Made by a program: the position numbers and the translations under genes. A DNA stretch of 13,998 nt, taken from NCBI GenBank assembly GCA_024636405.1, contig JAGXHC010000261.1, forward strand, positions 1 to 13,998, in the 5' to 3' direction. Positions 6,906-13,998 of the stretch are shown here, piece after piece (within the stretch, counting starts at the first letter, position 1; each line of letters opens with the position of its first letter). The DNA is from Sulfitobacter sp. GTDB lineage: Bacteria > Pseudomonadota > Alphaproteobacteria > Rhodobacterales > Rhodobacteraceae. The notes beneath the pieces are model-generated. The model made no database searches and was not told where the DNA came from. It saw only the letters and a list, made by a program, of their open reading frames with translations.

Positions 6906-7928
6906 ATGACTGATATTGACCCCACCGTGCGGCCTGCGCCGCTGCCCGAGGATTTCGACCGCGCGCTGCGGCCGCAGATGCTGGCGGAGTTTGTCGGCCA
7001 GGCAGAGGCGCGGGCAAACCTGAGCGTATTCATCCAATCGGCACGCCAGCGTGGCGAGGCGATGGATCATACCCTGTTTCACGGCCCCCCCGGTTTGGGC
7101 AAAACCACGCTGGCGCAGATCATGGCGCGCGAATTGGGGGTGGGGTTTCGCATGACGTCCGGCCCGGTGCTGGCCAAGGCTGGCGATCTGGCCGCGATCC
7201 TGACCAATCTGGAGCCGCGCGATGTGCTGTTCATCGACGAAATCCACCGTCTGAACCCGGCGGTGGAAGAGGTGCTGTACCCGGCGCTTGAGGACTTTGA
7301 GCTGGATCTTGTGATCGGCGAAGGGCCTGCCGCGCGCACGGTGCGGATTGAACTTCAGCCCTTCACGCTGGTCGGTGCTACGACACGCATGGGGCTTCTG
7401 ACTACGCCACTGCGCGACCGGTTTGGCATCCCGACGCGGTTGGAATTCTATACCGAAGACGAACTTTTCATCATCGTTGACCGCAATGCCCGCAAGTTGG
7501 GCGCGCCTGCGGACGAAGGCGGCGCGCGCGAGATTGCGCGCCGCGCGCGCGGCACACCGCGCATCGCGGGGCGGTTGCTGCGCCGCGTGGTGGATTTTGC
7601 GGTGGTCGAAGGCGACGGGCGTGTGACGCAGGAATTGGCCGATATGGCGCTGACCCGGCTGGGGGTTGATCGCATTGGCCTTGACGGGGCGGACCGGCGT
7701 TATTTGCGGCTGATTGCCGAAAATTATCAGGGCGGCCCGGTGGGCATCGAAACGCTGAGCGCCGCCTTGTCGGAAAGCCGCGATTCACTGGAAGAAGTTA
7801 TTGAGCCATTCTTGTTGCAGCAGGGTCTGATCCAGCGCACGCCGCGCGGCCGGATGCTGGCCCAGAAGGCCTGGACCCATCTTGGCATGGCAGCGCCGCA
7901 ACGGATCGGCGATTTGTTCGACGGGTAA
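6906..7928 (+). CDS. ruvB: Holliday junction branch migration helicase RuvB
   Basis: A 340-residue AAA+ ATPase that forms hexameric rings on the RuvA-bound junction and drives branch migration. Walker A is GPPGLGKTT (60-68), Walker B LFIDEIH (108-114), sensor 1 GATTR (157-161), and the arginine finger Arg170 lies in PLRDRFG. The typical start FDRALRPQ and RuvB signatures VLYPALEDF and [13 protein letters not shown] are present. The C-terminal winged-helix domain (about residues 260-335) ends with the usual RTPRGR motif. Length is normal. It is separated from ruvA by 76 bases. The last codons run into a strong AAGGAG ribosome-binding site for the next gene, so transcription probably continues downstream. 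Confidence 0.97.
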   Translation: MTDIDPTVRPAPLPEDFDRALRPQMLAEFVGQAEARANLSVFIQSARQRGEAMDHTLFHGPPGLGKTTLAQIMARELGVGFRMTSGPVLAKAGDLAAILTNLEPRDVLFIDEIHRLNPAVEEVLYPALEDFELDLVIGEGPAARTVRIELQPFTLVGATTRMGLLTTPLRDRFGIPTRLEFYTEDELFIIVDRNARKLGAPADEGGAREIARRARGTPRIAGRLLRRVVDFAVVEGDGRVTQELADMALTRLGVDRIGLDGADRRYLRLIAENYQGGPVGIETLSAALSESRDSLEEVIEPFLLQQGLIQRTPRGRMLAQKAWTHLGMAAPQRIGDLFDG

Positions 7929-7939
7929 GGAGAGACGTT

Positions 7940-8743
7940 ATGCGCAATTGGCTATGGCTGGTGCCGGTGTTGCTGGCGGGTGCTGCGCTTGCGGAACCTG
8001 TCGAGGCGCCGGTCCAGACGGCAGCGGGCCTTGTCGAGGTGGTGGCGACCCCGGACGGGATGACCAGGTATCTGACCGTAGCAGGGCAGCCGTTCCTGCG
8101 CGACGAAGGCTATATGTTTGTCATGCTGTTTGACCGGCAAGCGGATATGATCCTGGTTCAGGTCTCTTCGGGCGGCAATGCCTGCCCGGCTGAGTTTGTC
8201 TGGCTGACGGCGCGGGCAGGGGATGTGCGGGTGTCTGCGCCTTTCGGCACCTGCGCCGAAGACGCGCAGGTAGGCGGCGAAGTGCCAGTGCTGACCGTAA
8301 CGATGCCGTCTATGGATGCGGCCGAGGGCTTCATCGCCTTTGATTATGACGGCACGACAGTCACCGACCGCGTGGTCGGGCAGGTCGCATCGGCCAGCCC
8401 GCCGGAGGCCGGGGCCGATCCCTGGATCGGGCTCTACCCCTATGATCTGTTCCGGGGGTCGGACTGGCACGCGCTGCTGGCCGGTCTGATGGGCGAAGCG
8501 GCCTATGTGCGGGCGGGCGATGTCATCTCGCTTTCTACGCCGATGGAAGTGCAGGGCGACTGGGTCGTGGGCGCGGGATGCGACAAATATGAATGCGACA
8601 CGACGCGCGGTGCGGTGGCGATCCACCGCGATGACGGGCGCGTATTGGTCGCGCTGCGCACGCCGCAAAATGGCACACAGCTTTTTGGTGAGGCGCGCGG
8701 CCCCTTGCCCGCTGGTTTGCGCGCAGTGATGGACGGCGGCTGA
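7940..8743 (+). CDS. Secreted cysteine-containing protein with Ivy-like C-terminal region
   Basis: A 267-residue exported protein. A clean Sec signal peptide (about residues 1-18, MRNWLWLVPV core, cut after ALA) sends it to the periplasm. AAGGAGAG lies directly upstream of the start, five bases from the ATG. Mature residues 19-150 look beta-rich and carry one cysteine pair (Cys82 in GGNACPAE, Cys105 in PFGTC). The C-terminal part (about 170-267) has a second pair in CDKYEC (214-219). That spacing matches the CKPHDC loop of the vertebrate lysozyme inhibitor Ivy, and the flanks also parallel Ivy: a hydrophobic helix before, and a strand with a basic residue and a hydrophobic run (RGAVAIHRDD) after. 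The key inhibitor histidine is a tyrosine here. The Ivy link is my inference from memory, not a search. It lies between ruvB and the ybgC-tol genes, which fits an envelope role. Confidence 0.8.
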   Translation: MRNWLWLVPVLLAGAALAEPVEAPVQTAAGLVEVVATPDGMTRYLTVAGQPFLRDEGYMFVMLFDRQADMILVQVSSGGNACPAEFVWLTARAGDVRVSAPFGTCAEDAQVGGEVPVLTVTMPSMDAAEGFIAFDYDGTTVTDRVVGQVASASPPEAGADPWIGLYPYDLFRGSDWHALLAGLMGEAAYVRAGDVISLSTPMEVQGDWVVGAGCDKYECDTTRGAVAIHRDDGRVLVALRTPQNGTQLFGEARGPLPAGLRAVMDGG

Positions 8744-8773
8744 GGCTGCGGGAATTTCAGAAAGACAGTCACA

Positions 8774-9397
8774 ATGGACGTTGATGAAATAGAGCGGCTC
8801 TTTACGCGGGGCGACGGCAGCTATGTCTTTGCGCGCTGGGGCCGGCCGATTGCGCCTGTTGTCTTTGGCGTGGACGACGTGACGCTGCCGGTGATCAAGG
8901 GCGCGGTAGAGGCGGTGGCGACGCTGGCGGGCCACGACATTTCTGAGACCGACCCGGAGTTGGGCAGCAACCTGATGGTGTTCTTTTTCTCCGAATGGTC
9001 CGAACTGACGGAGGTTCCGAACATGGACCGGCTGGTGCCCGATCTGGCGCCTTTGGTGGCGCGGCTGGAAAACGCACAAGCGAACCAATACCGCCTGTTT
9101 CGTTTTGACACATCGGGGGCGATAAAGGCCTGTTTTGTCTTCCTGCGGATGGACGACGACCTGCGCGCTGTCGACGCGCAGACCCTTGCGCTGAGCCAGG
9201 TGGTGCAGTCGATGCTCTTGTGGTCGGACGTCGCGTTTCAGGACCGTTCGCCATTGGCCGTGACCCAAGGTCAGGTCATCCTGCGGCCCGAAATCGGCGC
9301 GGTGATCCGCGCGGCGTATGATAAGGTGATGCCTGCTGCGGCGCGCGACGCCGCGCATGCGCTGCGTCTGGCGGCGCGGGTCGGGATGTTGCAATGA
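8774..9397 (+). CDS. Conserved-looking protein of unknown function, possibly DUF2927-like
   Basis: A 207-residue protein without signal peptide or membrane segment. It has one cysteine (Cys120). I do not firmly recognise it. The order of its motifs recalls DUF2927: an early RWGRPIAPVVFG strand (21-32), an aromatic and hydrophobic strand GSNLMVFFF (64-72), a central IKACFVFLRMDDD segment, a helix with LSQVVQSMLLWSD (140-152), and a late EIGAVIRAAYDKVMPAA (173-189). DUF2927 proteins, however, are usually exported and carry more cysteines. The start ATG at 8774 has only a weak purine-rich stretch (agaaaga) before it. It follows the Ivy-like gene by 30 bases and precedes ybgC, so it probably belongs to the same run. 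Codon use matches the neighbours. Confidence 0.72.
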   Translation: MDVDEIERLFTRGDGSYVFARWGRPIAPVVFGVDDVTLPVIKGAVEAVATLAGHDISETDPELGSNLMVFFFSEWSELTEVPNMDRLVPDLAPLVARLENAQANQYRLFRFDTSGAIKACFVFLRMDDDLRAVDAQTLALSQVVQSMLLWSDVAFQDRSPLAVTQGQVILRPEIGAVIRAAYDKVMPAAARDAAHALRLAARVGMLQ

Positions 9398-9498
9398 TTG
9401 AATGCAACGCCGATGTCGCGCGTGCGCCGCAAAGTGGTGCAACTGGCCACACCGGGGCGGGGCGGCACCGCAAGATGACGTCAGGAACGGGCCCATGA
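9394..9498 (+). CDS. Possible 34-residue ORF coupled to both neighbours
   Basis: A short ORF fills the gap before ybgC. Its ATG overlaps the stop of the upstream gene (ATGA at 9394-9397) and its own stop overlaps the ybgC start (ATGA at 9495-9498). The predicted peptide begins MIECNADVARAPQ and ends RHRKMTSGTGP; it is polar and basic, with no signal or membrane segment. Double ATGA coupling is what a real operon gene would show, but a random open frame this short is common in GC-rich DNA. It may serve only to carry ribosomes to ybgC. Its ribosome-binding site is poor. Confidence 0.25.
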   Translation: MIECNADVARAPQSGATGHTGAGRHRKMTSGTGP

Positions 9499-9908
9499 CC
9501 GAGCAGCACAATCTTTCAATCCGGGTCTACTACGAAGACACCGACATGGGCGGCATCGTCTATTACGCCAACTACCTGCGCTTCATTGAACGTGCGCGCA
9601 GCGATTGGGTGCGCGAGATCGGTATCGACCAGCTTGCCCTCAAAGCGGAGGGCATCGTCTTTGCCGTGCGCCGGGTGGAAGCGGATTACCTCGCACCTGC
9701 GCTGTTTGATGACTTGTTGGACGTGCGCACGCATGTCAGAACGCTGACGTCTGCGCGGATGGTCATGCAACAACAGATCTGGCGCGACGAGCAGATGTTG
9801 TTTGCTGCCGAGGTCACAATCGTGTGTCTGAACGCGCGCGGCAAACCTGCCCGATTGCCAGCGAAACTTCGCTTAATTGCACCGGGCGTCGGCGATAAAG
9901 AACCATAA
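9495..9908 (+). CDS. ybgC: Tol-Pal associated acyl-CoA thioesterase YbgC
   Basis: A 137-residue hotdog-fold thioesterase. The family signature YYEDTDMGGIVYYANYLRF is at residues 12-30, with catalytic Asp17, followed by ERARSDW. Family members hydrolyse acyl-CoA thioesters in the cytosol and are encoded at the head of tol-pal clusters in many proteobacteria; their exact role with Tol-Pal is unsettled. Start choice: an in-frame ATG at 9402 would add 31 Arg/Cys-rich residues unlike the family, whereas the ATG at 9495 gives the normal length and has AGGAA at 9483-9487 seven bases away. It is followed by a 110-base gap before tolQ. Confidence 0.93.
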   Translation: MTEQHNLSIRVYYEDTDMGGIVYYANYLRFIERARSDWVREIGIDQLALKAEGIVFAVRRVEADYLAPALFDDLLDVRTHVRTLTSARMVMQQQIWRDEQMLFAAEVTIVCLNARGKPARLPAKLRLIAPGVGDKEP

Positions 9909-9963
9909 TCCTAGCAATCATGGTTGCAGTCGGATAGTTTTGCGTCAAATGGAGCCTTGAAAA

Positions 9964-9997
9964 CAGGGCCGATGAGGCAGACAGCCCTGAAAAGGGC
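9964..9997 (+). promoter_or_regulatory. Alternative hairpins in the tolQ leader
   Basis: GCCCT (9984-9988) pairs with AGGGC (9993-9997) around a GAAA tetraloop. The same 5' arm can instead pair with CAGGGC at 9964-9969, using GCCCTG at 9984-9989 (six pairs). The two folds exclude each other. They lie 22 bases before the tolQ start and could affect ribosome loading. No clear -35/-10 pair was found in this gap. Confidence 0.35.
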
Positions 9998-10018
9998 AGC
10001 AGAAAAAGAGCAGGATTG

Positions 10019-10714
10019 ATGGAAGCAGATACGCTGGCATTGGCGCAGGGGATTGATTTCTCTATGTGGGGGTTGTTCGCGCGGGCAACGATCACGGTGA
10101 AACTGGTGATGATCTTGCTGATCGGAGCCTCATTCTGGTCTTGGTCGATCATCGTTCAGAAGATGATTCAGTATCGCAAGGCGCGGTCTGAGGCGGCGCA
10201 GTTCGATCAGGCCTTTTGGTCAGGTGAGCCGCTTGATGGATTGTTTGACACCATCGGATCGGATCCCGACGGGCCTGCGGAAAAGATTTTTGCGTCCGGC
10301 ATGACGGAATGGCGCCGGTCCCACCGCGAGGATGGCGGATTGATCCCAGGTGCCACCGCGCGCATTGATCGCAGCATGGATGTGGCCATCTCCAAGGAGG
10401 CAGAACGCCTGCAAAAGGGGTTGCCGGTGCTGGCCACGGTCGGGTCAACGGCGCCTTTCGTAGGGCTGTTCGGCACGGTCTTTGGCATCATGAACGCGTT
10501 CATCGAAATTGCCGCGCAGCAGAACACCAACCTTGCCGTCGTGGCGCCCGGCATCGCAGAAGCCCTGCTGGCAACGGGCATGGGCCTTTTGGCCGCGATC
10601 CCGGCAGTTGTGTTCTATAACAAGCTGAGCGCGGACAGCGACCGTATCCTGGGCAGCTATGAGGCATTCTCGGACGAATTCGCCACCATCCTCAGCCGCC
10701 AGCTGGACGCCTGA
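10019..10714 (+). CDS. tolQ: Tol-Pal system proton channel subunit TolQ
   Basis: A 231-residue inner-membrane protein of the MotA/TolQ/ExbB family. With TolR it forms the proton-conducting motor that drives TolA during envelope constriction at cell division. Three helices are visible: about residues 24-46, 136-160 and 174-200, with a large cytoplasmic loop between the first two. The second and third hold the family motifs ATVGSTAPFVGLFGTVFGIM and GIAEALLATGMGLLAAIPA, including the conserved threonines and pore glycines. The ATG at 10019 was preferred to the overlapping TTG at 10016; a short AGG lies four bases upstream. tolR begins three bases after the stop, so the pair is co-translated. Confidence 0.96.
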   Translation: MEADTLALAQGIDFSMWGLFARATITVKLVMILLIGASFWSWSIIVQKMIQYRKARSEAAQFDQAFWSGEPLDGLFDTIGSDPDGPAEKIFASGMTEWRRSHREDGGLIPGATARIDRSMDVAISKEAERLQKGLPVLATVGSTAPFVGLFGTVFGIMNAFIEIAAQQNTNLAVVAPGIAEALLATGMGLLAAIPAVVFYNKLSADSDRILGSYEAFSDEFATILSRQLDA

Positions 10715-10717
10715 GCC

Positions 10718-11191
10718 ATGGGAGCAGGGGTCATGAAAAAGTCAGGCGGCCGGGGGCGTCGGCGCGGCCGGGCACAGCCGATGTCAGAGATCAACGTAAC
10801 GCCGTTCGTGGACGTGATGCTGGTGCTGTTGATCATCTTCATGGTCGCGGCCCCGTTGTTGACGGTGGGTGTGCCTGTTGAGCTGCCAAAGACTGCCGCC
10901 AGCGCACTGCCGTCCGAGCAGGAAGAGCCGTTGACTGTGACAGTGACTGCGGACGGTGTGATCCAGATTCAGACGACGGACACACCGCGCGATCAATTGG
11001 TGACAAAATTGCGTGCCATTGCGACGGAACGCGCCAGTGACCGCGTATATCTGCGCGCGGATGGCAAGGTGCCATATGCGCAGGTCATGGAAGTGATGGG
11101 CGCGCTGAACGCGGGCGGATTTTCCAATATCGGACTGGTGACGGACATTGGTGGTCCGAAACTTGACGGCAGCGGCGCATCGGGTGGCTAG
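10718..11191 (+). CDS. tolR: Tol-Pal system protein TolR
   Basis: A 157-residue ExbD/TolR-family protein. A glycine/arginine-rich cytoplasmic tail (KKSGGRGRRRGRAQ) leads to one membrane helix (about 31-50). The motif SEINVTPFVDVMLVLLIIFM carries Asp32, the membrane aspartate that takes part in proton flow between TolR and TolQ. The periplasmic domain follows, with typical VYLRADGKVPYAQVMEVM and GFSNIGLVTD blocks. A second in-frame ATG at 10733 would remove five residues and has GGAG eight bases upstream, a better ribosome-binding site than the first ATG, so the true start may be 10733. tolA begins three bases after the stop. Confidence 0.95.
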   Translation: MGAGVMKKSGGRGRRRGRAQPMSEINVTPFVDVMLVLLIIFMVAAPLLTVGVPVELPKTAASALPSEQEEPLTVTVTADGVIQIQTTDTPRDQLVTKLRAIATERASDRVYLRADGKVPYAQVMEVMGALNAGGFSNIGLVTDIGGPKLDGSGASGG

Positions 11192-11194
11192 GGC

Positions 11195-12388
11195 GTGGAC
11201 ACGGGGCATTATATTTCCGGCGCGGGCCATTTGGGTCTTATCGGCTGGCTTTTTCTCGGGGGAATATTCCAACCCGAGCCGAAGCCGTTTGAAATGACCG
11301 AGGTTTCCGTGATCACCGGCGCGGAGTTTGACGCGCTGATCGCAGCACAGGAGGCGCCCGAGCAATCAACCGAAGTGGCACAACCCGCCGCACCGGCAGA
11401 GCCACCGACCGAGACCCCACAAGTGCCCGTCCCCACAGACACGGCCATCGAACAGCCCGCGCCGGTGCAGACCGAAACACCGCCCGCCGACCCAACGCCG
11501 CAGGTTGCCGAACAAACACCGCCGCCGCAGGCAGAGGTGTCTGATCAGCCACCCGAGGCGCCAGAACCGCCCGGTGACGTGGCCGTGCTGGTGCCCGATA
11601 TTGCACCGCGCCCGGTTCCGCGCCCCGCCCCGCGCGTCGCACCAGAGCCGGTGGCCCAGCCTGAACCGGAAGCAAAACCCGATCCGGTCGAAACCCCGGC
11701 GGTCACACCCGAGCCGTCCGAGGTGCCGACGCCGACACCTGCTGAACCGCAGGTAGCCACCGCGCCGGAAGAAGCGACAAGCGAAATTGTAACAGAGGCG
11801 ACCAAAGCCCCGAAAGCGTCACCGCGCCCGCCCGGCAAAAGGCCTGCGGCGCCTGTCGTTGTGGCTGAGAAACCTGCTGATAAACCGGCCGAAACGCCTG
11901 TTAGTAAACCTGCCGAAAAACCGGCGGCCACGCCCGCCGAAAAGCCTGCCGAGAAACCGGCGGCAAAACCAGCGGACACACCTGCGGTGGACACCGACGC
12001 GGTCGCAAATGCGTTGGCCGAGGCATTGGGCGGCGCATCTGAACCCGCCGCAGCACCCAGCGGCCCGCCGCTGTCTGCCGGGGAAAAGGAATCGCTGCGC
12101 GTCGCTGTATCAAGCTGCTGGAACGTCGGCTCGCTGTCGTCAGAGGCGCTTCGGACCACGGTTGTGGTGACAGTAACGATGAACCAGGATGGCACGCCGA
12201 TCACTGGCACCATCCAGCTTGCCAGCAGTTCGGGCGGTTCCGACGGGGCGGCAAAGCAGGCATTCGAGGCTGCGCGACGCGCGATTATCCGCTGTGGCGC
12301 GAAGGGTTATCAACTGCCACTGGAAAAATTCGGCCAATGGCAGAATATTGAAATGACGTTCAATCCCGAAAGGATGCGCATCAAATGA
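11195..12388 (+). CDS. tolA: Tol-Pal system inner-membrane linker TolA
   Basis: A 397-residue protein starting at GTG. The N-terminal helix is short (about residues 8-25) and holds the Ser-xxx-His pair (Ser8, His12) with which TolA and TonB engage the TolQ/TolR motor. Residues 26-270 are a long Pro/Ala/Glu/Lys-rich arm, with several KPAEKPA-type repeats near residues 226-263. In E. coli the arm is a long helix; here it is proline-rich, more like TonB. The C-terminal domain (293-397) has the TolA III/TonB-like fold pattern and a cysteine pair (Cys308 in SSCWNVG, Cys367 in IIRCGAKG) that could form a disulfide. It contacts TolB and Pal. The stop overlaps the tolB start as ATGA. There is no clear ribosome-binding site before the GTG, so translation probably depends on tolR. 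Confidence 0.92.
   Translation: MDTGHYISGAGHLGLIGWLFLGGIFQPEPKPFEMTEVSVITGAEFDALIAAQEAPEQSTEVAQPAAPAEPPTETPQVPVPTDTAIEQPAPVQTETPPADPTPQVAEQTPPPQAEVSDQPPEAPEPPGDVAVLVPDIAPRPVPRPAPRVAPEPVAQPEPEAKPDPVETPAVTPEPSEVPTPTPAEPQVATAPEEATSEIVTEATKAPKASPRPPGKRPAAPVVVAEKPADKPAETPVSKPAEKPAATPAEKPAEKPAAKPADTPAVDTDAVANALAEALGGASEPAAAPSGPPLSAGEKESLRVAVSSCWNVGSLSSEALRTTVVVTVTMNQDGTPITGTIQLASSSGGSDGAAKQAFEAARRAIIRCGAKGYQLPLEKFGQWQNIEMTFNPERMRIK
11870..11985 (+). repeat. Degenerate repeats coding for Lys-Pro-Ala-Glu motifs in tolA
   Basis: Imperfect repeats of about 12-18 bases code for a run of [14 protein letters not shown]-like motifs in the TolA arm. Third-position changes between copies show that the protein repeat is under selection more than the DNA. 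Length change here would alter how far TolA reaches across the periplasm. Confidence 0.6.
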
Positions 12389-13707
12389 ATATACGGATCT
12401 TAGGCATATGTCTGGCGCTGATCTGCGCAATCGCAGGTGTGGCACAAGCGCAGGACGGCCCATTGCGCATCACCATCGACGAAGGGATCATCGAACCCTT
12501 GCCCTTTGCGGTGCCCAGCTTTCAACCCGAAAGCGGCGAAGCAGGTCAGATGGCCGTCGATCTGGCGCGGGTGGTGTCAGAGGATCTGACCGGCACCGGC
12601 CTGTTCCGCGAAATCCCCGCCAGTGCCTTCATTTCCACCGTGAGCGATTTTAACGCACCGGTGCAATACGCCGATTGGAAAGCGATCAATGCGCAGGCGC
12701 TGGTGACCGGAGCCGTCAATGTTTCGGGCAATACGCTGAATGTGAAATTCCGGCTCTATGATGTGTTCTCGGGTGCGGAGTTGGGCGATGGCCTGCAATT
12801 CTCCGGTACGGTGGAGGGCTGGCGCCGCATGGCGCACAAGGTGGCTGATGCGGTTTACAGCCGGATCACCGGCGAAGGCGGCTATTTTGACAGCCGTGTC
12901 GTTTACGTTTCAGAAACCGGTCCCAAGGATGCGCGTCAGAAGCGGCTTGGCATCATGGATTATGACGGTGCGAATGTGCAGTTCTTGACTGATTCCTCGT
13001 CCATCGTGCTTGCGCCGCGGTTTTCGCCCAGTGGTGACCGGGTGCTTTACACCAGCTACGAAAGCGGTTTTCCGCGCATCTACGTGCTGGATATCGGCAG
13101 CGTGCAGCGCCGGTCGCTTGAAAGCGCGGAAGGCACGATGAGCTTTGCGCCGCGCTTTTCGCCCAGCGGGCAGACCGTGGTCTATTCCCTTACGCAGGGC
13201 GGCAACACCGACATCTACACAATGGACATCAACAGCGGGCAATCGGTGCGCCTGACCAACACGCCGGCAATCGAGACCGCCCCAAGCTTTTCACCAGAAG
13301 GCGATCGCATCGTGTTTGAAAGCGACCGATCGGGCAGCCAACAGCTTTATGTCATGCCGGTCACCGGCGGCGAGGCCACACGGATTTCGTTTGGCGAAGG
13401 CCGCTATGGCACGCCGGTGTGGTCTCCGCGCGGTGATCTGGTGGCCTTTACCAAACAGAACAATGGCCGTTTTCACATCGGTGTAATGCGTCTGGACGGG
13501 TCCGAAGAACGTCTGCTGACGGCGTCCTTTCTGGACGAGGGTCCGACCTGGGCACCAAATGGCCGGGTGATCATGTTCGCGCGTGAAACCCAAGGCGCGG
13601 GCGGGGCTTCCTCGCTTTATTCGGTGGATATCTCGGGGCGCAATCTGCGGCCCGTGCGCACACCCGAAGGCGGATCTGACCCGTCGTGGTCGCCGTTGCA
13701 AAAGTGA
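12385..13707 (+). CDS. tolB: Tol-Pal system periplasmic protein TolB
   Basis: A 440-residue exported protein. A Sec signal peptide covers about residues 1-22 (cut AQA/QD). The mature N-terminus ([12 protein letters not shown]) corresponds to the TolB box that binds TolA. An alpha/beta domain runs to about residue 170. A beta-propeller follows, with five clear blades each bearing a PxFSPxG or PxWSPxG motif followed by a hydrophobic strand and an IY.M.I-type strand. TolB relays force from TolA and competes for Pal. Length is normal. The start overlaps the tolA stop (ATGA), so it is translationally coupled. The next gene, pal, is 237 bases away, across a tandem repeat. Confidence 0.96.
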   Translation: MNIRILGICLALICAIAGVAQAQDGPLRITIDEGIIEPLPFAVPSFQPESGEAGQMAVDLARVVSEDLTGTGLFREIPASAFISTVSDFNAPVQYADWKAINAQALVTGAVNVSGNTLNVKFRLYDVFSGAELGDGLQFSGTVEGWRRMAHKVADAVYSRITGEGGYFDSRVVYVSETGPKDARQKRLGIMDYDGANVQFLTDSSSIVLAPRFSPSGDRVLYTSYESGFPRIYVLDIGSVQRRSLESAEGTMSFAPRFSPSGQTVVYSLTQGGNTDIYTMDINSGQSVRLTNTPAIETAPSFSPEGDRIVFESDRSGSQQLYVMPVTGGEATRISFGEGRYGTPVWSPRGDLVAFTKQNNGRFHIGVMRLDGSEERLLTASFLDEGPTWAPNGRVIMFARETQGAGGASSLYSVDISGRNLRPVRTPEGGSDPSWSPLQK

Positions 13708-13725
13708 TCGCGCGACACCGCGCGA
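13708..13725 (+). other. GC-rich hairpin directly after the tolB stop
   Basis: TCGCGCG (13708-13714) and CGCGCGA (13719-13725) form a perfect 7-bp stem with an ACAC loop, starting at the first base after the tolB stop. No T tract follows, so it is not a classic terminator, but it could slow a polymerase or protect the tolQRAB message from exonucleases. Its right arm is the start of the first 28-bp repeat unit. Confidence 0.5.
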
Positions 13726-13880
13726 CCAGTTCCAATCGTGCGCAACCGCGCGAGCAGTACCAATCGTGCGCAACCGCGCGACCAGTTCCAATCGTGCGCA
13801 ACCGCGCGAGCAGTACCAATCGTGCGCAACCGCGCGACGAATTCCAATCGTGCGCATCCGCGCACGGGCAATTCCAAATG
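13717..13880. repeat. 28-bp tandem repeat array between tolB and pal
   Basis: Five head-to-tail 28-bp units start at 13717, 13745, 13773, 13801 and 13829, with a decayed sixth from 13857. Each begins ACCGCGCGA and ends CCAATCGTGCGCA; only about six inner bases vary. Units 1 and 3 are identical, as are 2 and 4, so 13717-13772 is exactly duplicated at 13773-13828 (a 56-bp two-unit block). Unit 5 differs in the inner bases (CGAATT). There are no unique spacers, so this is not CRISPR. The length is not a multiple of three and the array follows the tolB stop, so it is non-coding. It lies in the leader of pal. Confidence 0.92.
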
Positions 13881-13900
13881 AAACAAGGCTGTGCTACACA
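13872..13900 (+). promoter_or_regulatory. Candidate pal promoter
   Basis: TTCCAA (13872-13877) and TACACA (13895-13900) are 17 bases apart, and TGC just before the latter gives an extended -10. It sits in the AT-rich stretch between the repeat array and pal. Each hexamer matches the consensus poorly, so this is only a candidate. It would let pal be expressed apart from tolB, giving a leader of about 37 bases. Confidence 0.25.
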
Positions 13901-13944
13901 AGCCGCAAACAACAAAAACGCCACCAGATGAGAGGCAAAATTAG

Positions 13945-13998
13945 ATGAACCGTATACTGACAGGCGCGCTCCTGATCGCAACGCTGGCCGTGACGGCC
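13945..13998 (+). CDS. pal: Peptidoglycan-associated lipoprotein Pal (5' end only)
   Basis: Only the first 18 codons lie in the window: MNRILTGALLIATLAVTA, a charged start followed by a hydrophobic core, as in a lipoprotein signal peptide. The lipobox cysteine would follow just past the edge. The call as pal rests mainly on position after tolQ-tolR-tolA-tolB, where Pal is the usual next gene. AGAGG at 13931-13935 gives a ribosome-binding site nine bases before the ATG. Pal anchors the outer membrane to peptidoglycan and is the outer-membrane target of TolB. Confidence 0.75.
   Translation, partial: MNRILTGALLIATLAVTA

Noticed and set aside
7952..9511. A 519-codon open frame on the minus strand opposite the two unknown genes
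   Set aside because: Its product is rich in His, Arg and Gln without domains, as expected from the complement of GC-rich coding DNA. The plus-strand genes have a signal peptide, strong ribosome-binding site and sensible composition.
13717..13880. CRISPR array
   Set aside because: The repeats are 28 bp, like many CRISPR repeats, but are joined head to tail with no unique spacers, and no cas gene is near.
13291..13981. Repeat-containing proteins read through the 28-bp array on either strand
   Set aside because: 28 is not a multiple of three, so each unit shifts frame. The array is open in many frames only because the unit lacks stop codons. The frames also overlap tolB.

Overview
The window looks like chromosome of an alphaproteobacterium, most likely a member of the Rhodobacterales (Roseobacter/Rhodobacter group). 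The reasons are high-GC codon use, the compact order ruvC-ruvA-ruvB, two unnamed envelope-type genes, ybgC-tolQ-tolR-tolA-tolB-pal, a small DUF1127 protein, and an FNR-type box in a divergent promoter region. I see no insertion sequence, phage gene, integrase, CRISPR array, rRNA or tRNA. It reads as core genome, not an island.

Layout. (1) 1-877: a YeeE/YedE-type sulfur-compound transporter on the minus strand, cut by the left edge. (2) 878-982: divergent promoter region with a near-consensus FNR box. (3) 983-4491: three tightly spaced plus-strand genes, an MFS transporter, a MATE-family exporter and prmA (ribosomal protein L11 methyltransferase). (4) 4605-4949: a small single-pass membrane protein of unknown function. 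It converges on a minus-strand DUF1127 gene (5105-5323), and a clear bidirectional terminator (5025-5060) lies between them. (5) 5324-5654: a 331-base non-coding region with the DUF1127 promoter, two hairpins and a LexA-like half-consensus box. (6) 5655-7928: ruvC, ruvA and ruvB for Holliday-junction processing, with a well-formed hairpin between ruvA and ruvB. (7) 7940-9397: a secreted protein whose C-terminal part resembles the lysozyme inhibitor Ivy, then an unrecognised cytosolic protein. (8) 9394-13998: a possible 34-codon coupled ORF, ybgC, tolQ, tolR, tolA and tolB, then a 28-bp tandem repeat, then the start of pal, which runs off the right edge.

How the genes work together. RuvA and RuvB form the branch-migration motor and RuvC resolves the junction. 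TolQ, TolR and TolA form the proton-driven inner-membrane complex, which acts on periplasmic TolB and outer-membrane Pal to constrict and stabilise the envelope at division. YbgC is the cytosolic thioesterase usually encoded at the head of this cluster. The secreted protein between ruvB and ybgC fits an envelope-protection role by position and by its cysteine motif, but that is inference.

No clearly new multi-gene system is visible. The points most worth following are the repeat array in the tolB-pal gap, the Ivy-like protein, the FNR box, the doubly coupled small ORF before ybgC, and the structured leaders before ruvC, ruvB and tolQ.
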